Positions 41,546 through 50,453 of a stretch of 64,000 nucleotides of DNA are shown here, one piece after another. Source of the DNA: Streptomyces sp. LHD-70 (GTDB lineage Bacteria; Actinomycetota; Actinomycetes; Streptomycetales; Streptomycetaceae). Made by a program: the position numbers and the translations under genes. The stretch spans positions 186,001 through 250,000 of the forward strand of contig NZ_JAVIFW010000006.1 of NCBI RefSeq assembly GCF_031157275.1, in the 5' to 3' direction. Under the pieces are notes generated by a model. It was not told where the DNA came from. It was given only the letters and a program-made list of their open reading frames with translations, and searched no databases. Numbering within the stretch: the first letter of the stretch is position 1; the number at the start of each line of letters is the position of its first letter.

Positions 41546-42268
41546 ATGGGGCGGCCCCGGAAGGCCCTGCTCGACCGGGCGCGCATCGGCGCGACGGCCC
41601 TCCAACTCGTCGACGAGAAGGGCGACTTCACCGTCCCCGAGGTCGCCCGCAGGCTCGGCGTCCAGACCGCGTCGGTGTATCACCACGTGGACGGCAGGGC
41701 GGGAGTCGTCGAGCTGATCCGCGAGCGCGTGGTCGAGAAACTCGACCCGGCCACCCTCGACCTCCACCCCTGGGACACCGCCCTGGAGGCCTGGGCCCGC
41801 TCCTACCGGGCCGCCTTCGCCGCCCACCCGCGGGCGATCTCCCTCCTGATGACGTCCCCGGTGCGCGTGCCCCGCGTCATCGCGCAGTACGAGCGGGTCG
41901 CCGGGCTCCTCGCCGACGCGGGCTTCGCCCGGGACGAGGTCATGCCGGTCATCACGGGACTCGACAACCTCGTCCTCGGCTCGGCCCTGGACATGTCGGC
42001 GCCCGAGGTGATGTGGGTCGTCGAGGACGAGTCGGCGGCCCCGCGCCTGGCCGCCGCCCAGAAGGTCACGGGCCCGAACCGCGCCGACCGCGCCTTCGAC
42101 CTGACGCTCGCGGGATTCCTGGCGCACTGCCGGGGGCTCGCGGGCTCGGGCGCCGGGGCCGGTACCGCATCGGGCGACGGGGCCGGTACCGCGTCGGGCG
42201 ACGGGGCCGGTACCGCGTCGGGCGACGGGGCCGGTACCGCATCGGGTGCCGGGTCCCGAACGGCCTGA
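41546..42268 (+). CDS. TetR-family regulator with C-terminal DNA-repeat tail
   Basis: A 240-residue regulator. The HTH FTVPEVARRLGVQTASVYHHVDGRAGVVELI lies at about residues 29-59, and the rest is a TetR_C-like helical domain (MTSPVRVPRVIAQYERVAGLLADAGF). The last 35 residues are a Gly/Ala/Thr/Ser repeat (GAGTASGD, four times) encoded by four 24-bp units at 42155-42250, a late addition without obvious function. Start ATG 41546, CAGGAG seven bases before. Probable regulator of the permease/amidohydrolase unit. Confidence 0.92.
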   Translation: MGRPRKALLDRARIGATALQLVDEKGDFTVPEVARRLGVQTASVYHHVDGRAGVVELIRERVVEKLDPATLDLHPWDTALEAWARSYRAAFAAHPRAISLLMTSPVRVPRVIAQYERVAGLLADAGFARDEVMPVITGLDNLVLGSALDMSAPEVMWVVEDESAAPRLAAAQKVTGPNRADRAFDLTLAGFLAHCRGLAGSGAGAGTASGDGAGTASGDGAGTASGDGAGTASGAGSRTA

Positions 42269-42396
42269 CCGCCGGCCGACTCCGGGCCCGAAAACCCCTG
42301 ACCCTCGCGGCGATCCTCCGGGTACCTTGAGGGCGTTCGCAGCTGTGTTCGCACCCCGCGTGCGCAGCTCAGGCCCTGTTTCGAGGCGTACCCACC

Positions 42397-43887
42397 GTGT
42401 TCCTGACGATCAGCACCACCGGCACCCACGACCGCCCCGCCACCGACCTCGGGTTCCTGCTGCACAAGCATCCCGAGAAGGCGCAGGCGTTCTCCACCTC
42501 CCACGGCCGCGCGCACGTCTTCTACCCGGAGGCGAGCGCGGAGCGCTGCACGGCGGCGCTGCTCCTGGAGGTGGACCCGGTGGCGCTGGTGCGGCGCGGC
42601 AAGGGCAAGGGCAAGGGGCGGGGCGGCGCGGCGGACGCGGCCCTCGCGCAGTACGTCAACGACCGGCCGTACGCCGCCTCCTCGCTGCTCGCCGTCGCCC
42701 TCAGCGCCGTCTTCAAGAGTGCCCTCAACGGGAGCTGCGCGGCCCGGCCCGAGCTGGTCGGCCGCCCGCTGCCGCTGCGGATCGAGGTGCCGGTGCTGCC
42801 CGCGCGCGGCGGCGCCGAGCTCGTGGAGAGGCTCTTCGGCCCGCTCGGCTGGACCGTCACCGCCGAACCGGTCGCCCTCGACGCCCGGTTCCCCGAGTGG
42901 GGCGACTCGCGGTACGTACGGCTCGTACTGGAAGGCGAGGCCCAACTCGCCGAAGCACTGCGGCAGTTGTACGTCATGCTGCCCGTGCTCGACGACACCA
43001 AGCACTACTGGGTCGCGCCCGACGAGGTCGACAAGCTGCTGCGCGCCGGTGAGGGCTGGCTCGCCGAGCACCCGCAGCAGCAGCTGATCATCAACCGCTA
43101 TCTCGCGGGCCGCCGCTCCCTCACCCGCGAGGCGAACGAACGGCTGGAACTGGTCCGGCTCGCCGACGCCGACGACGTGGACGTCGAGGAGCTCGACAAC
43201 GCCGTCGACGAGGACGCCGACACCGAGGAGAAGCCCGTACCGCTCGCCGTGCGGCGGCGCGAGGCGATCCTCACCGCCCTGCGCGCGTCCGGGGCGCACC
43301 GCGTGCTCGACCTCGGCTGCGGCCAGGGCCAGTTGGTGCAGGCGCTCCTCGGGGACGTGACGTTCACCGAGGTCGTCGGTGTCGACGTGTCGATGCGGGC
43401 GCTCACCGTCGCCGCGCGCCGCCTCCGCCTGGAGCGCATGGGTGAGCGGCAGGCCGAGCGCGTCACACTCCTCCAGGGCTCGCTCGCGTACACCGACAAG
43501 CGGCTCAAGGGGTACGACGCGGCCGTGCTCAGCGAGGTGATCGAGCACGTCGACCTGGACCGGCTGCCCGCCGTCGAGTACGCCGTGTTCGGCGCGGCGC
43601 GGCCCGCCGCCGTCCTCGTGACCACGCCGAACGTCGAGTACAACGTCCGCTGGGAGACCCTGCCCGCCGGGCACACCCGGCACGGCGACCACCGCTTCGA
43701 GTGGAACCGCGAGGAGTTCGGAGGCTGGGCGCGGGAGGTCGCCGAACGGCACGGCTACGACGTGGAGTTCACACCGGTCGGGCCCGACGACCCGGAGGTC
43801 GGACCGCCCACACAGATGGCCGTCTTCACGCTGCGTACGAACACGGCAAGCAGCACCACGAACCCGAAGGGAGCGAAGGCCGCATGA
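42397..43887 (+). CDS. hen1: Hen1: 3'-terminal RNA ribose 2'-O-methyltransferase
   Basis: A 496-residue bacterial Hen1. The N-terminal half (from MFLTISTTGTHDRPATDLGFLLHKHP) is the domain that partners with Pnkp; the C-terminal half is the methyltransferase with SAM motif VLDLGCGQGQLVQALLG and the metal-binding SEVIEHVD (Glu380, Glu383, His384) plus His in HTRHGDHRFEW. It 2'-O-methylates the 3' end at a repaired RNA break, protecting it from a second cleavage. Start GTG 42397. The stop overlaps the Pnkp start by four bases (ATGA). Confidence 0.96.
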   Translation: MFLTISTTGTHDRPATDLGFLLHKHPEKAQAFSTSHGRAHVFYPEASAERCTAALLLEVDPVALVRRGKGKGKGRGGAADAALAQYVNDRPYAASSLLAVALSAVFKSALNGSCAARPELVGRPLPLRIEVPVLPARGGAELVERLFGPLGWTVTAEPVALDARFPEWGDSRYVRLVLEGEAQLAEALRQLYVMLPVLDDTKHYWVAPDEVDKLLRAGEGWLAEHPQQQLIINRYLAGRRSLTREANERLELVRLADADDVDVEELDNAVDEDADTEEKPVPLAVRRREAILTALRASGAHRVLDLGCGQGQLVQALLGDVTFTEVVGVDVSMRALTVAARRLRLERMGERQAERVTLLQGSLAYTDKRLKGYDAAVLSEVIEHVDLDRLPAVEYAVFGAARPAAVLVTTPNVEYNVRWETLPAGHTRHGDHRFEWNREEFGGWAREVAERHGYDVEFTPVGPDDPEVGPPTQMAVFTLRTNTASSTTNPKGAKAA

Positions 43888-46448
43888 CCACCACCGAAAG
43901 CGCCACCGCCGCGGCCGCCGCCGTGCCCCGCGAGCTGGCCGTCACCGACCTGTCCCTGGTCGTCCTCGTCGGCGCCTCCGGGTCCGGCAAGTCCTCCTTC
44001 GCGCGTCAGCACTTCAAGCCCACCGAGGTGATCTCCAGCGACTTCTGCCGCGGCCTGGTCTCCGACGACGAGAACGACCAGAGCGCCAGCCGCGACGCCT
44101 TCGACGTCCTGCACTACATCGCGGGCAAGCGGCTCGCCGCGGGCCGGCTCACCGTCGTCGACGCCACCAACGTGCAGCAGGACAGCCGCAAGCAGCTCGT
44201 CCAGCTGGCCCGGCAGCACGACGTCCTGCCCATCGCGATCGTCCTCGACGTCCCCGAGGAGGTGTGCGCCCGGCGCAACGCCGAGCGCGCCGACCGGGCC
44301 GACATGCCGCGCCGCGTCATCGAGCGCCACACCCGCGAACTCCGCCGCTCCCTGCGGCACCTGGAGCGCGAGGGCTTCCGGAAGGTGCACGTGCTGCGCG
44401 GCGCCGACGAGGTCGAGCGGGCCGTGATCCGCCTGGAGAAGCGGTACAACGACCTCAGCCACCTCACCGGCCCCTTCGACATCATCGGCGACATCCACGG
44501 CTGCCGCTCCGAGCTCGACACCCTGCTCGGCACGCTCGGCTATGTGGACGGCGCACACCCCGAGGGGCGTACGGCCGTGTTCGTCGGCGACCTCGTGGAC
44601 CGCGGGCCGGACAGCCCCGGTGTGCTGCGCCGCGTCATGTCGATGGTGAAGTCCGGCAACGCGCTGTGTGTGCCCGGCAACCACGAGAACAAGTTCGGCC
44701 GCTACCTCAAGGGCCGGGGCGTCCAGCACACCCACGGACTCGCCGAGACCATCGCGCAGATGGACGGCGAGAGCGAGGAGTTCCGCACGGAGGTAAGGGA
44801 GTTCATCGACGGGCTCGTCAGCCACTACGTCCTCGACGAGGGCAAGCTCGTCGTCTGCCACGCGGGCCTGCCCGAGAAGTACCACGGCCGTACGTCCGGT
44901 CGCGTCCGCTCGCACGCCCTGTACGGCGACACCACCGGCGAGACCGACGAGTTCGGGCTGCCCGTGCGCTACCCGTGGGCCGAGGAGTACCGCGGCCGCG
45001 CGGCAGTGGTGTACGGCCACACCCCGGTGCCCAACGCGACCTGGCTGAACAACACCATCTGCCTGGACACCGGTGTGGTCTTCGGCGGCAAGATGACCGC
45101 GCTGCGCTGGCCGGAGCGCGAACTCGTCGACGTACCGGCCGAGAAGGTCTGGTACGAACCGGCCAAGCCGCTCGCCACCGAGGCGCCCGGCGGCCACGAG
45201 GGACGGCCGCTGGACCTCGCCGACGTGCACGGCCGCCGCAGCGTGGAGACCAGGACCGTCGGCCGGGTCACCGTGCGCGAGGAGAACGCGGCGGCGGCCC
45301 TGGAGGTCATGAGCCGCTTCGCGGTCGACCCGCGGCTGCTTCCCTACCTGCCGCCGACGATGGCGCCCACGGCGACCTCGCAGGTCGAGGGCTACTTGGA
45401 GCACCCGGCCGAGGCGTTCGCGCAGTACGCGGCGGACGGCGTGGAGCGCGTCGTGTGCGAGGAGAAGCACATGGGCTCGCGGGCCGTGGCCCTGGTGTGC
45501 CGGGACGAGGAGGTGGCGCGGGAGCGGTTCGGCGCCGAGGGCGTCACCGGCTCCCTCTGCACCCGCACCGGCCGGCCGTTCTTCGACGACCGGGCGGTCA
45601 CCGAGGAGATCCTGCGCCGGGTCCGCGTCGCCGTCGACGAGGCCGGTCTCTGGGCCGAACTCGACACTCAATGGCTGCTGCTGGACGCCGAACTGCTGCC
45701 CTGGTCGCTCAAGGCGGGCGGGCTGCTCCGCAGCCAGTACGCGGCGGTGGGCGCCGCCTCCGGTGCCGTGTTCCCGGGCGCGCTCGCCGCGCTCGAAGCG
45801 GCCACGGCGCGCGGCGTCGACACCGGCGAACTCCTCGCCCACCAGCGCGAACGGGCCGCGGACGCGGAGGCGTTCACCCAGGCCTACCGCCGCTACTGCT
45901 GGAGCACGGAGGGCCTGGACGGCGTGCGCCTCGCCCCGTTCCAGATCCTCGCCGCGCAGGGCCGCAGCCTCGCGGGCCTCGGCCACGACGAGCAGCTGGC
46001 CCTCCTCGACCGCATGGTGGAGCACGACGGCAGCGGCCTGCTGCAGACCACCCGGCGCCTCTACGTGGACACCGGCGATCCGGCGTCCGTGCAGGCGGGC
46101 GTCGACTGGTGGCTGGAGATGACCGGGCGCGGCGGCGAGGGCATGGTCGTCAAGCCGGTCCGCGCTCTCGCCCGCGACGGCAAGGGGCACCTCGTCCAGC
46201 CCGGCATCAAGTGCCGTGGCCGCGAGTACCTGCGGATCATCTACGGTCCCGAGTACACCCGGCCGGACAACCTGCAGCGGCTGCGCAACCGCTCCCTCGG
46301 CCACAAGCGGTCCCTGGCGATCCGCGAGTACGGGCTCGGCCTGGAGGCCCTGGACCGGCTCGCGGAGGGCGAGCCGCTGTGGCGCGTGCACGAGGCGGTC
46401 TTCGCGGTCCTCGCGCTCGAATCGGAGCCGGTGGACCCGCGGTTGTAG
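43884..46448 (+). CDS. pnkp: Pnkp: polynucleotide kinase-phosphatase-ligase of RNA repair
   Basis: An 854-residue three-domain enzyme. The 5'-kinase has the P-loop LVGASGSGKSS (residues 28-38). The calcineurin-like phosphatase has FDIIGDIHGCRSE, FVGDLVDRGPDS and PGNHENKFG (about 195-270). The C-terminal ligase/adenylyltransferase has the nucleotidyl lysine Lys528 in CEEKHMGSR and a late GEGMVVKP motif. It heals broken RNA ends and, with Hen1, ligates them with a 2'-O-methyl mark. It is translationally coupled to hen1 and followed by a strong terminator, so the two genes form a complete repair operon. Confidence 0.97.
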   Translation: MTTTESATAAAAAVPRELAVTDLSLVVLVGASGSGKSSFARQHFKPTEVISSDFCRGLVSDDENDQSASRDAFDVLHYIAGKRLAAGRLTVVDATNVQQDSRKQLVQLARQHDVLPIAIVLDVPEEVCARRNAERADRADMPRRVIERHTRELRRSLRHLEREGFRKVHVLRGADEVERAVIRLEKRYNDLSHLTGPFDIIGDIHGCRSELDTLLGTLGYVDGAHPEGRTAVFVGDLVDRGPDSPGVLRRVMSMVKSGNALCVPGNHENKFGRYLKGRGVQHTHGLAETIAQMDGESEEFRTEVREFIDGLVSHYVLDEGKLVVCHAGLPEKYHGRTSGRVRSHALYGDTTGETDEFGLPVRYPWAEEYRGRAAVVYGHTPVPNATWLNNTICLDTGVVFGGKMTALRWPERELVDVPAEKVWYEPAKPLATEAPGGHEGRPLDLADVHGRRSVETRTVGRVTVREENAAAALEVMSRFAVDPRLLPYLPPTMAPTATSQVEGYLEHPAEAFAQYAADGVERVVCEEKHMGSRAVALVCRDEEVARERFGAEGVTGSLCTRTGRPFFDDRAVTEEILRRVRVAVDEAGLWAELDTQWLLLDAELLPWSLKAGGLLRSQYAAVGAASGAVFPGALAALEAATARGVDTGELLAHQRERAADAEAFTQAYRRYCWSTEGLDGVRLAPFQILAAQGRSLAGLGHDEQLALLDRMVEHDGSGLLQTTRRLYVDTGDPASVQAGVDWWLEMTGRGGEGMVVKPVRALARDGKGHLVQPGIKCRGREYLRIIYGPEYTRPDNLQRLRNRSLGHKRSLAIREYGLGLEALDRLAEGEPLWRVHEAVFAVLALESEPVDPRL

Positions 46449-46483
46449 CGGCGGCCCTGCGGGATTCGTTCACTCGTTCGTGT

Positions 46484-46516
46484 GTGCCCGGAGGGGAGGG
46501 GAACCCCTCCGGGCAC
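46484..46516 (+). terminator. Strong terminator after pnkp
   Basis: A 13-bp perfect stem, GTGCCCGGAGGGG (46484-46496) with CCCCTCCGGGCAC (46504-46516), and a 7-base loop, 36 bases after the pnkp stop. Confidence 0.88.
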
Positions 46517-46568
46517 GTGCCGCGTTGTGAGGGCAGATCGACGGATCGGAGAGGGGGGAGGGGCAGAC

Positions 46569-46991
46569 GTGGACCGGCAGTATCCGCGAGTGACGGCACA
46601 CCGCCGCCCGCTCGCCGCAGCGTTGTCCGCTCTCCTCGCGGCGGTCGCCTTCCTGCTTCTGCCGTCGTCCACGGCGGCGGCGGAGGTCCAGGCCCAACGC
46701 GCGTCCGGTGCGCCCCAGTTCGCGCACGGCTCGGCCGGGGTGCAGTTCGGCCACGGCGGCAAGGGTGGCGCGCAGCTTGCGTACGGCCACATCGGCTCGC
46801 ACCCGGAGACGACACCCCCGCCCCCGTTCTTCACCCCGCGTGCCGGTGAGGCGGCAGGGCACCGGGCGCACGGCGGCCCGGACGGACGGGTCGGCCGGGA
46901 CGGGCCGCCGGCCGGCCAGGACGTCGCCGCGCCGCGGCCGCGCGGGCCGCCGAGCGGGCCGGAGATACGTCAAGTGCCGGTCGCCGCCTGA
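46569..46991 (+). CDS. Short secreted protein, Gly/Pro/His-rich, unknown function
   Basis: A 140-residue protein starting at GTG 46569 with GGAGGGG five bases before. A basic N terminus and the hydrophobic LAAALSALLAAVAFLLLP form a signal peptide, probably cleaved near STAAA (about residue 38). The mature part holds imperfect repeats of the type PQFAHGSAG/VQFGHGGKG and a Pro/Arg/Gly-rich disordered tail. No domain is recognised. It lies just before the SecDF gene but no functional link is known. Confidence 0.6.
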   Translation: MDRQYPRVTAHRRPLAAALSALLAAVAFLLLPSSTAAAEVQAQRASGAPQFAHGSAGVQFGHGGKGGAQLAYGHIGSHPETTPPPPFFTPRAGEAAGHRAHGGPDGRVGRDGPPAGQDVAAPRPRGPPSGPEIRQVPVAA

Positions 46992-47078
46992 CCGTTGCCC
47001 GCCGTGGAGGCGGGTGCGGGTTTGGGCCGCGGTTCCGGCTGCCCGTACCCGCCCATCGATCCCCTCCCCGGGAGAACC

Positions 47079-49394
47079 ATGTCTCGCGCGCCCATGTGGC
47101 GAGCGGTTGTCGCACTCTGCGTGATCGCCGCCTCGCTCTTCTTCGCCCTCACCCAGTCCGCCCGCCTAGGCCTCGACCTGCGCGGCGGCACTCAGATCGT
47201 CCTCCAGACCGAGGACTCGCCCACGACCCGGGCCGACGCCGAGTCGACGCAGCGCGCCCTCGAAGTGCTGCGCCAGCGCGTCGACGCCCTCGGGGTCTCC
47301 GAGCCGAGCCTGACCCGCTCGGGCGACGACCGCATCATCGTCGAACTGCCCGGCGTCCAGGACCCGCGCGAGGCCGCCGAGGTCATCGGCCGCACCGCGC
47401 AGCTCACCGTGCACCCGGTGGAAGGAGTCACCGCCAAGAAGCCGCAGGCGGACACCGGGAAACAGGACCCCGGTGCGGCCCGCACGCTGCCCGACCCCGA
47501 CCAGAAGGGCGCGTATCTGAACCTCGGCAAGGCGGCGCTCACCGGTGACGGGGTGCGGGACGCGGAGGCCGTGCTCGATCAGCAGAACATGGCCGGCTGG
47601 GTCGTGAACCTCAAGTTCCGCAAGGCGGCCGGGGAGGACTGGGCCCGCGTCACCGGCGAGGCGGCTTGCGCGCCGCAGGGCGACCCGAAGCGGCGGGTCG
47701 CTATCGTCCTCGACGGGCGGGTGATCTCCGCGCCGAGTGTGAACCCGGACGTGGCCTGCCGCGTCGGCATCACCGGCGGCAACACCCAGATCACCGGCAA
47801 CTTCCAGCAGCCCGAGGCCGAGGAACTGGCCGCCCTCGTCAAGGGCGGCGCCCTGCCGGTGCCCGTGGAGGTCGTCGAGCAGCGCACCGTCGGCCCCACC
47901 CTCGGCGCCGACGCCATCGCCGCGAGCGCCCAGGCCGCGATCATCGGCCTGGCCCTGACCGGCCTGTTCATCATCGTGGTCTACCGCCTCCTCGGCTTCC
48001 TCGCCACCCTCGCCCTTTCGCTGTACGGACTCATCTCGTACGCGGCGCTGGTCGCCCTCGGCGCGACGCTGACGCTGCCCGGGCTCGCCGGGTTCGTCCT
48101 CGCCGTCGGCATGGCCGTGGACGCCAACGTCCTGGTGTTCGAGCGGGCCCGCGAGGAATATCTGGGCGCCCGGACGAAGAGCGCGGCGGGCCGCCTCGAC
48201 AAGCCGCTGACCACCGGCTTCGCCAAGGCGTGGAGCGCGGTCGTCGACTCCAACGTGACGACGCTGCTCGCCGCCGGGCTGCTGTTCTTCTTCGCCGTCG
48301 GTCCGGTGAAGGGCTTCGGCGTCACTCTTTCCATCGGCGTTCTCGCCTCGATGGTCTCCGCGCTCGTCATCACCCGCGTCTTCGCCGACTTCGCGATCTC
48401 ACGGGGCTTCGTGCGCAAGCGGCCCGCGCTCACCGGGATCACGTCCACGGGCCGGGTGCGGTCCTGGCTCGCCCGGCGGGACCCGCGTCTGGTGCACCAC
48501 CGGCGCCGCTGGCTCGGCGCCAGCGCCCTGCTCGTCGCCGTCGCGATCGGCGGCATCGCGCTGCGCGGCCTCGACTTCGGCGTGGAGTTCACCGGCGGCC
48601 GCCTCGTCGAGTACAGCACCAGCAGGCCCGTGGCCGTGGACACCGCCCGCGAGGCCGTCGCGGACGCCGGGTTCCCGCGCGCGGTGGTCCAGGAGTCCGG
48701 CGACGGCGACATCTCGGTGCGTACGGAACGCCTCAGCAACGACGAGCAGCAGACCATCAAGGAGGCCCTGGAGCGGCCCGGCGGCCAAGTGAGCGTGGAA
48801 CGGGACGAGTTGATCGGCCCGAGCCTCGGCGACGAGCTGCGGCACAAGGCCCTGATCGCGCTCGGCGTGGCGGTCGCGGCCCAACTCCTTTATCTCAGCA
48901 TCCGGTTCCGCTGGACGTTCGCGGCGGCCGCGGTCATGGCGATGGTGCATGACGTCCTGCTCGTCGTGGGCCTGTTCGCCTGGCTGGGCAAGCCCGTGGA
49001 CAGCGTGTTCCTCGCGGCCCTGCTCACCGTGATCGGCTACTCCGTCAACGACACGGTGGTGGTCTTCGACCGGGTCCGCGAGGGCCGCCGCCGCGATCCG
49101 CGCACGAGCCTGGTCGACGTCGCCAACACGGCCGTCGTGCAGACCCTGCCGCGCACCGTGAACACCGGCATGGGCGCCCTGTTCGTCCTGGCCGCGCTGG
49201 CCGTGCTCGGCGGGGACTCGCTCGCGGACTTCTCCGTCGCGCTGATCGCGGGTGTCCTCGTCGGCATGGCGTCGACGATCGGTACGGCGGTGCCGCTGGC
49301 GGTGAGCCTGGAGCGGCGCTGGCCCACCGAGACCAAGCCCCCGTCACGCCCCCGACCGGCAGGCCGCCGTGGCGACTCGGGGGCGGTGGTCTGA
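47079..49394 (+). CDS. secDF: Fused SecDF protein-export component
   Basis: A 771-residue fusion of SecD (residues about 1-445) and SecF (about 475-770). The SecD half has LGLDLRGGTQIVLQ after the first membrane helix, the large periplasmic domain, and the GMAVDANVLVFERAREE block. The SecF half has GLDFGVEFTGGRLVEY and IGYSVNDTVVVFDRVRE. Both conserved transport Asp/Arg motifs are intact. It uses proton motive force to aid secretion through SecYEG. Streptomycetes usually also carry separate secD and secF near relA, so this is probably the second, fused copy. Start ATG 47079 after GGGAGA. Confidence 0.93.
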   Translation: MSRAPMWRAVVALCVIAASLFFALTQSARLGLDLRGGTQIVLQTEDSPTTRADAESTQRALEVLRQRVDALGVSEPSLTRSGDDRIIVELPGVQDPREAAEVIGRTAQLTVHPVEGVTAKKPQADTGKQDPGAARTLPDPDQKGAYLNLGKAALTGDGVRDAEAVLDQQNMAGWVVNLKFRKAAGEDWARVTGEAACAPQGDPKRRVAIVLDGRVISAPSVNPDVACRVGITGGNTQITGNFQQPEAEELAALVKGGALPVPVEVVEQRTVGPTLGADAIAASAQAAIIGLALTGLFIIVVYRLLGFLATLALSLYGLISYAALVALGATLTLPGLAGFVLAVGMAVDANVLVFERAREEYLGARTKSAAGRLDKPLTTGFAKAWSAVVDSNVTTLLAAGLLFFFAVGPVKGFGVTLSIGVLASMVSALVITRVFADFAISRGFVRKRPALTGITSTGRVRSWLARRDPRLVHHRRRWLGASALLVAVAIGGIALRGLDFGVEFTGGRLVEYSTSRPVAVDTAREAVADAGFPRAVVQESGDGDISVRTERLSNDEQQTIKEALERPGGQVSVERDELIGPSLGDELRHKALIALGVAVAAQLLYLSIRFRWTFAAAAVMAMVHDVLLVVGLFAWLGKPVDSVFLAALLTVIGYSVNDTVVVFDRVREGRRRDPRTSLVDVANTAVVQTLPRTVNTGMGALFVLAALAVLGGDSLADFSVALIAGVLVGMASTIGTAVPLAVSLERRWPTETKPPSRPRPAGRRGDSGAVV

Positions 49395-49410
49395 GACGGC
49401 GCCGCAGCCT

Positions 49411-49425
49411 CGGGGCTCCGCCCCG
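49411..49425. terminator. Short stem-loop between convergent secDF and DUF4328 genes
   Basis: CGGGGC (49411-49416) and GCCCCG (49420-49425) form a tight 6-bp hairpin in the 136-base gap between two convergent genes. It is short, so only a moderate terminator candidate. Confidence 0.45.
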
Positions 49426-49530
49426 GCCCCCGACTTCGCGGCCGTCGTTCGGCCCCTGCGCCGTTGTGGCTGGTCGCGCCCCGCGGCGGAGCCGCAAATG
49501 TCACAGCCCGCGCCCCTATCGGGGCCCCCG

Positions 49531-50225
49531 CTAAGCCGAAGCCGCCCCCCGCCGCCCCGACTGCAGCGCCCCCAGTCGACGTACCACCACGACCGTGAGG
49601 ACGCAGGCGGCGACGGCGAAGGTGTCGCCGATGAGGAGGTCGAACAGCCCCTCGCCGATGGTCAGCACGTCGTCTCCCGCGTCCTGCACGAGCGACAGGC
49701 CGCGGGAGAGTTCGGCGGCGGTGACGACGACGGCCAGCCACCAGACCGTGAGCAGGGCGTTGCCGCGGCGCTGGTTGGGGGGCGGCGTGGAGGCGGCCCA
49801 CACATCGTTGACGATCATCTTCGGTACGAAGAGGAGCCCGATGGCGCACAGACAGCTGAGCAGGAGCCAGCCGACGCCGTGCCGCTGCGGCCAATTCGGG
49901 TCCAGGATCAGGGCGTTGGCCCGCAGCCGGAAGACCCAGACCGCGAGCAGCAGCACCGCCACCGACAGGCAGGCCTCCTGCACCCCGGTGGTGTTGCCGA
50001 GCCACATGCCGGCCCGCTGATACCCGTCCGCGGTGCCGGCCTCCGCCCCCTCGGGCAGCGTCCCTAGCACGGACCGCATGTGCCACTGCGCGGCCGCGGC
50101 GGCCCCCGTCGCGACGATGCTCGCGGCGAGCGCGGCCAGCAGGACGAGCCCGAGTATGCGCGGTGGCGCGACCCCGTCCGGCGTGGGCCCGTCCGCGGTG
50201 CTGTCGGCGGGGGAGGGGGGCTCAT
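49531..50225 (-). CDS. DUF4328-family membrane protein with a broken start region
   Basis: The standard-start frame runs from ATG 50079 (182 residues), but the same frame is open further upstream and encodes a good first membrane helix (ILGLVLLAALAASIVATGAAA) with no ATG, GTG or TTG before it. An ATG at 50225 (MSPP...) is one base out of phase, separated by a six-C run. One extra C there would give a full DUF4328 protein of about 231 residues with five membrane segments (for example GVGWLLLSCLCAIGLLFVPKMIVNDVW). So this is either a homopolymer sequencing error or a recent frameshift. Function unknown. Confidence 0.7.
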
Positions 50226-50453
50226 GTGGAGTGGTCCGTTCTGCCTCGGCTGCACTGCTCGTACGTCATATCAACAGCCCTCGCGTGATATTCGGCCGGT
50301 ACGGTCGATGCGTACCGCTCACCTCACCGCCGAGGAGGCCGTCCCCCGCAGGGTGCTGAGGGCGCGCGGCGTCGCCGTGCACGAGGCCGTAGGGGAGGGC
50401 TGAACCGCCGCTTTCGGCGGGTGAAGCGGGCGGCGGCGGGCCAGGATAGGCGC

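Noticed and set aside
43755..46391. Minus-strand open frame of 878 codons opposite pnkp
   Set aside because: Pnkp on the plus strand has kinase, phosphatase and ligase motifs; the antisense frame has none.
50310..50405. Short plus-strand frame of 31 codons before arginine deiminase
   Set aside because: No clear ribosome site or family, and it ends 50 bases before arcA; a leader peptide cannot be excluded but is not supported.
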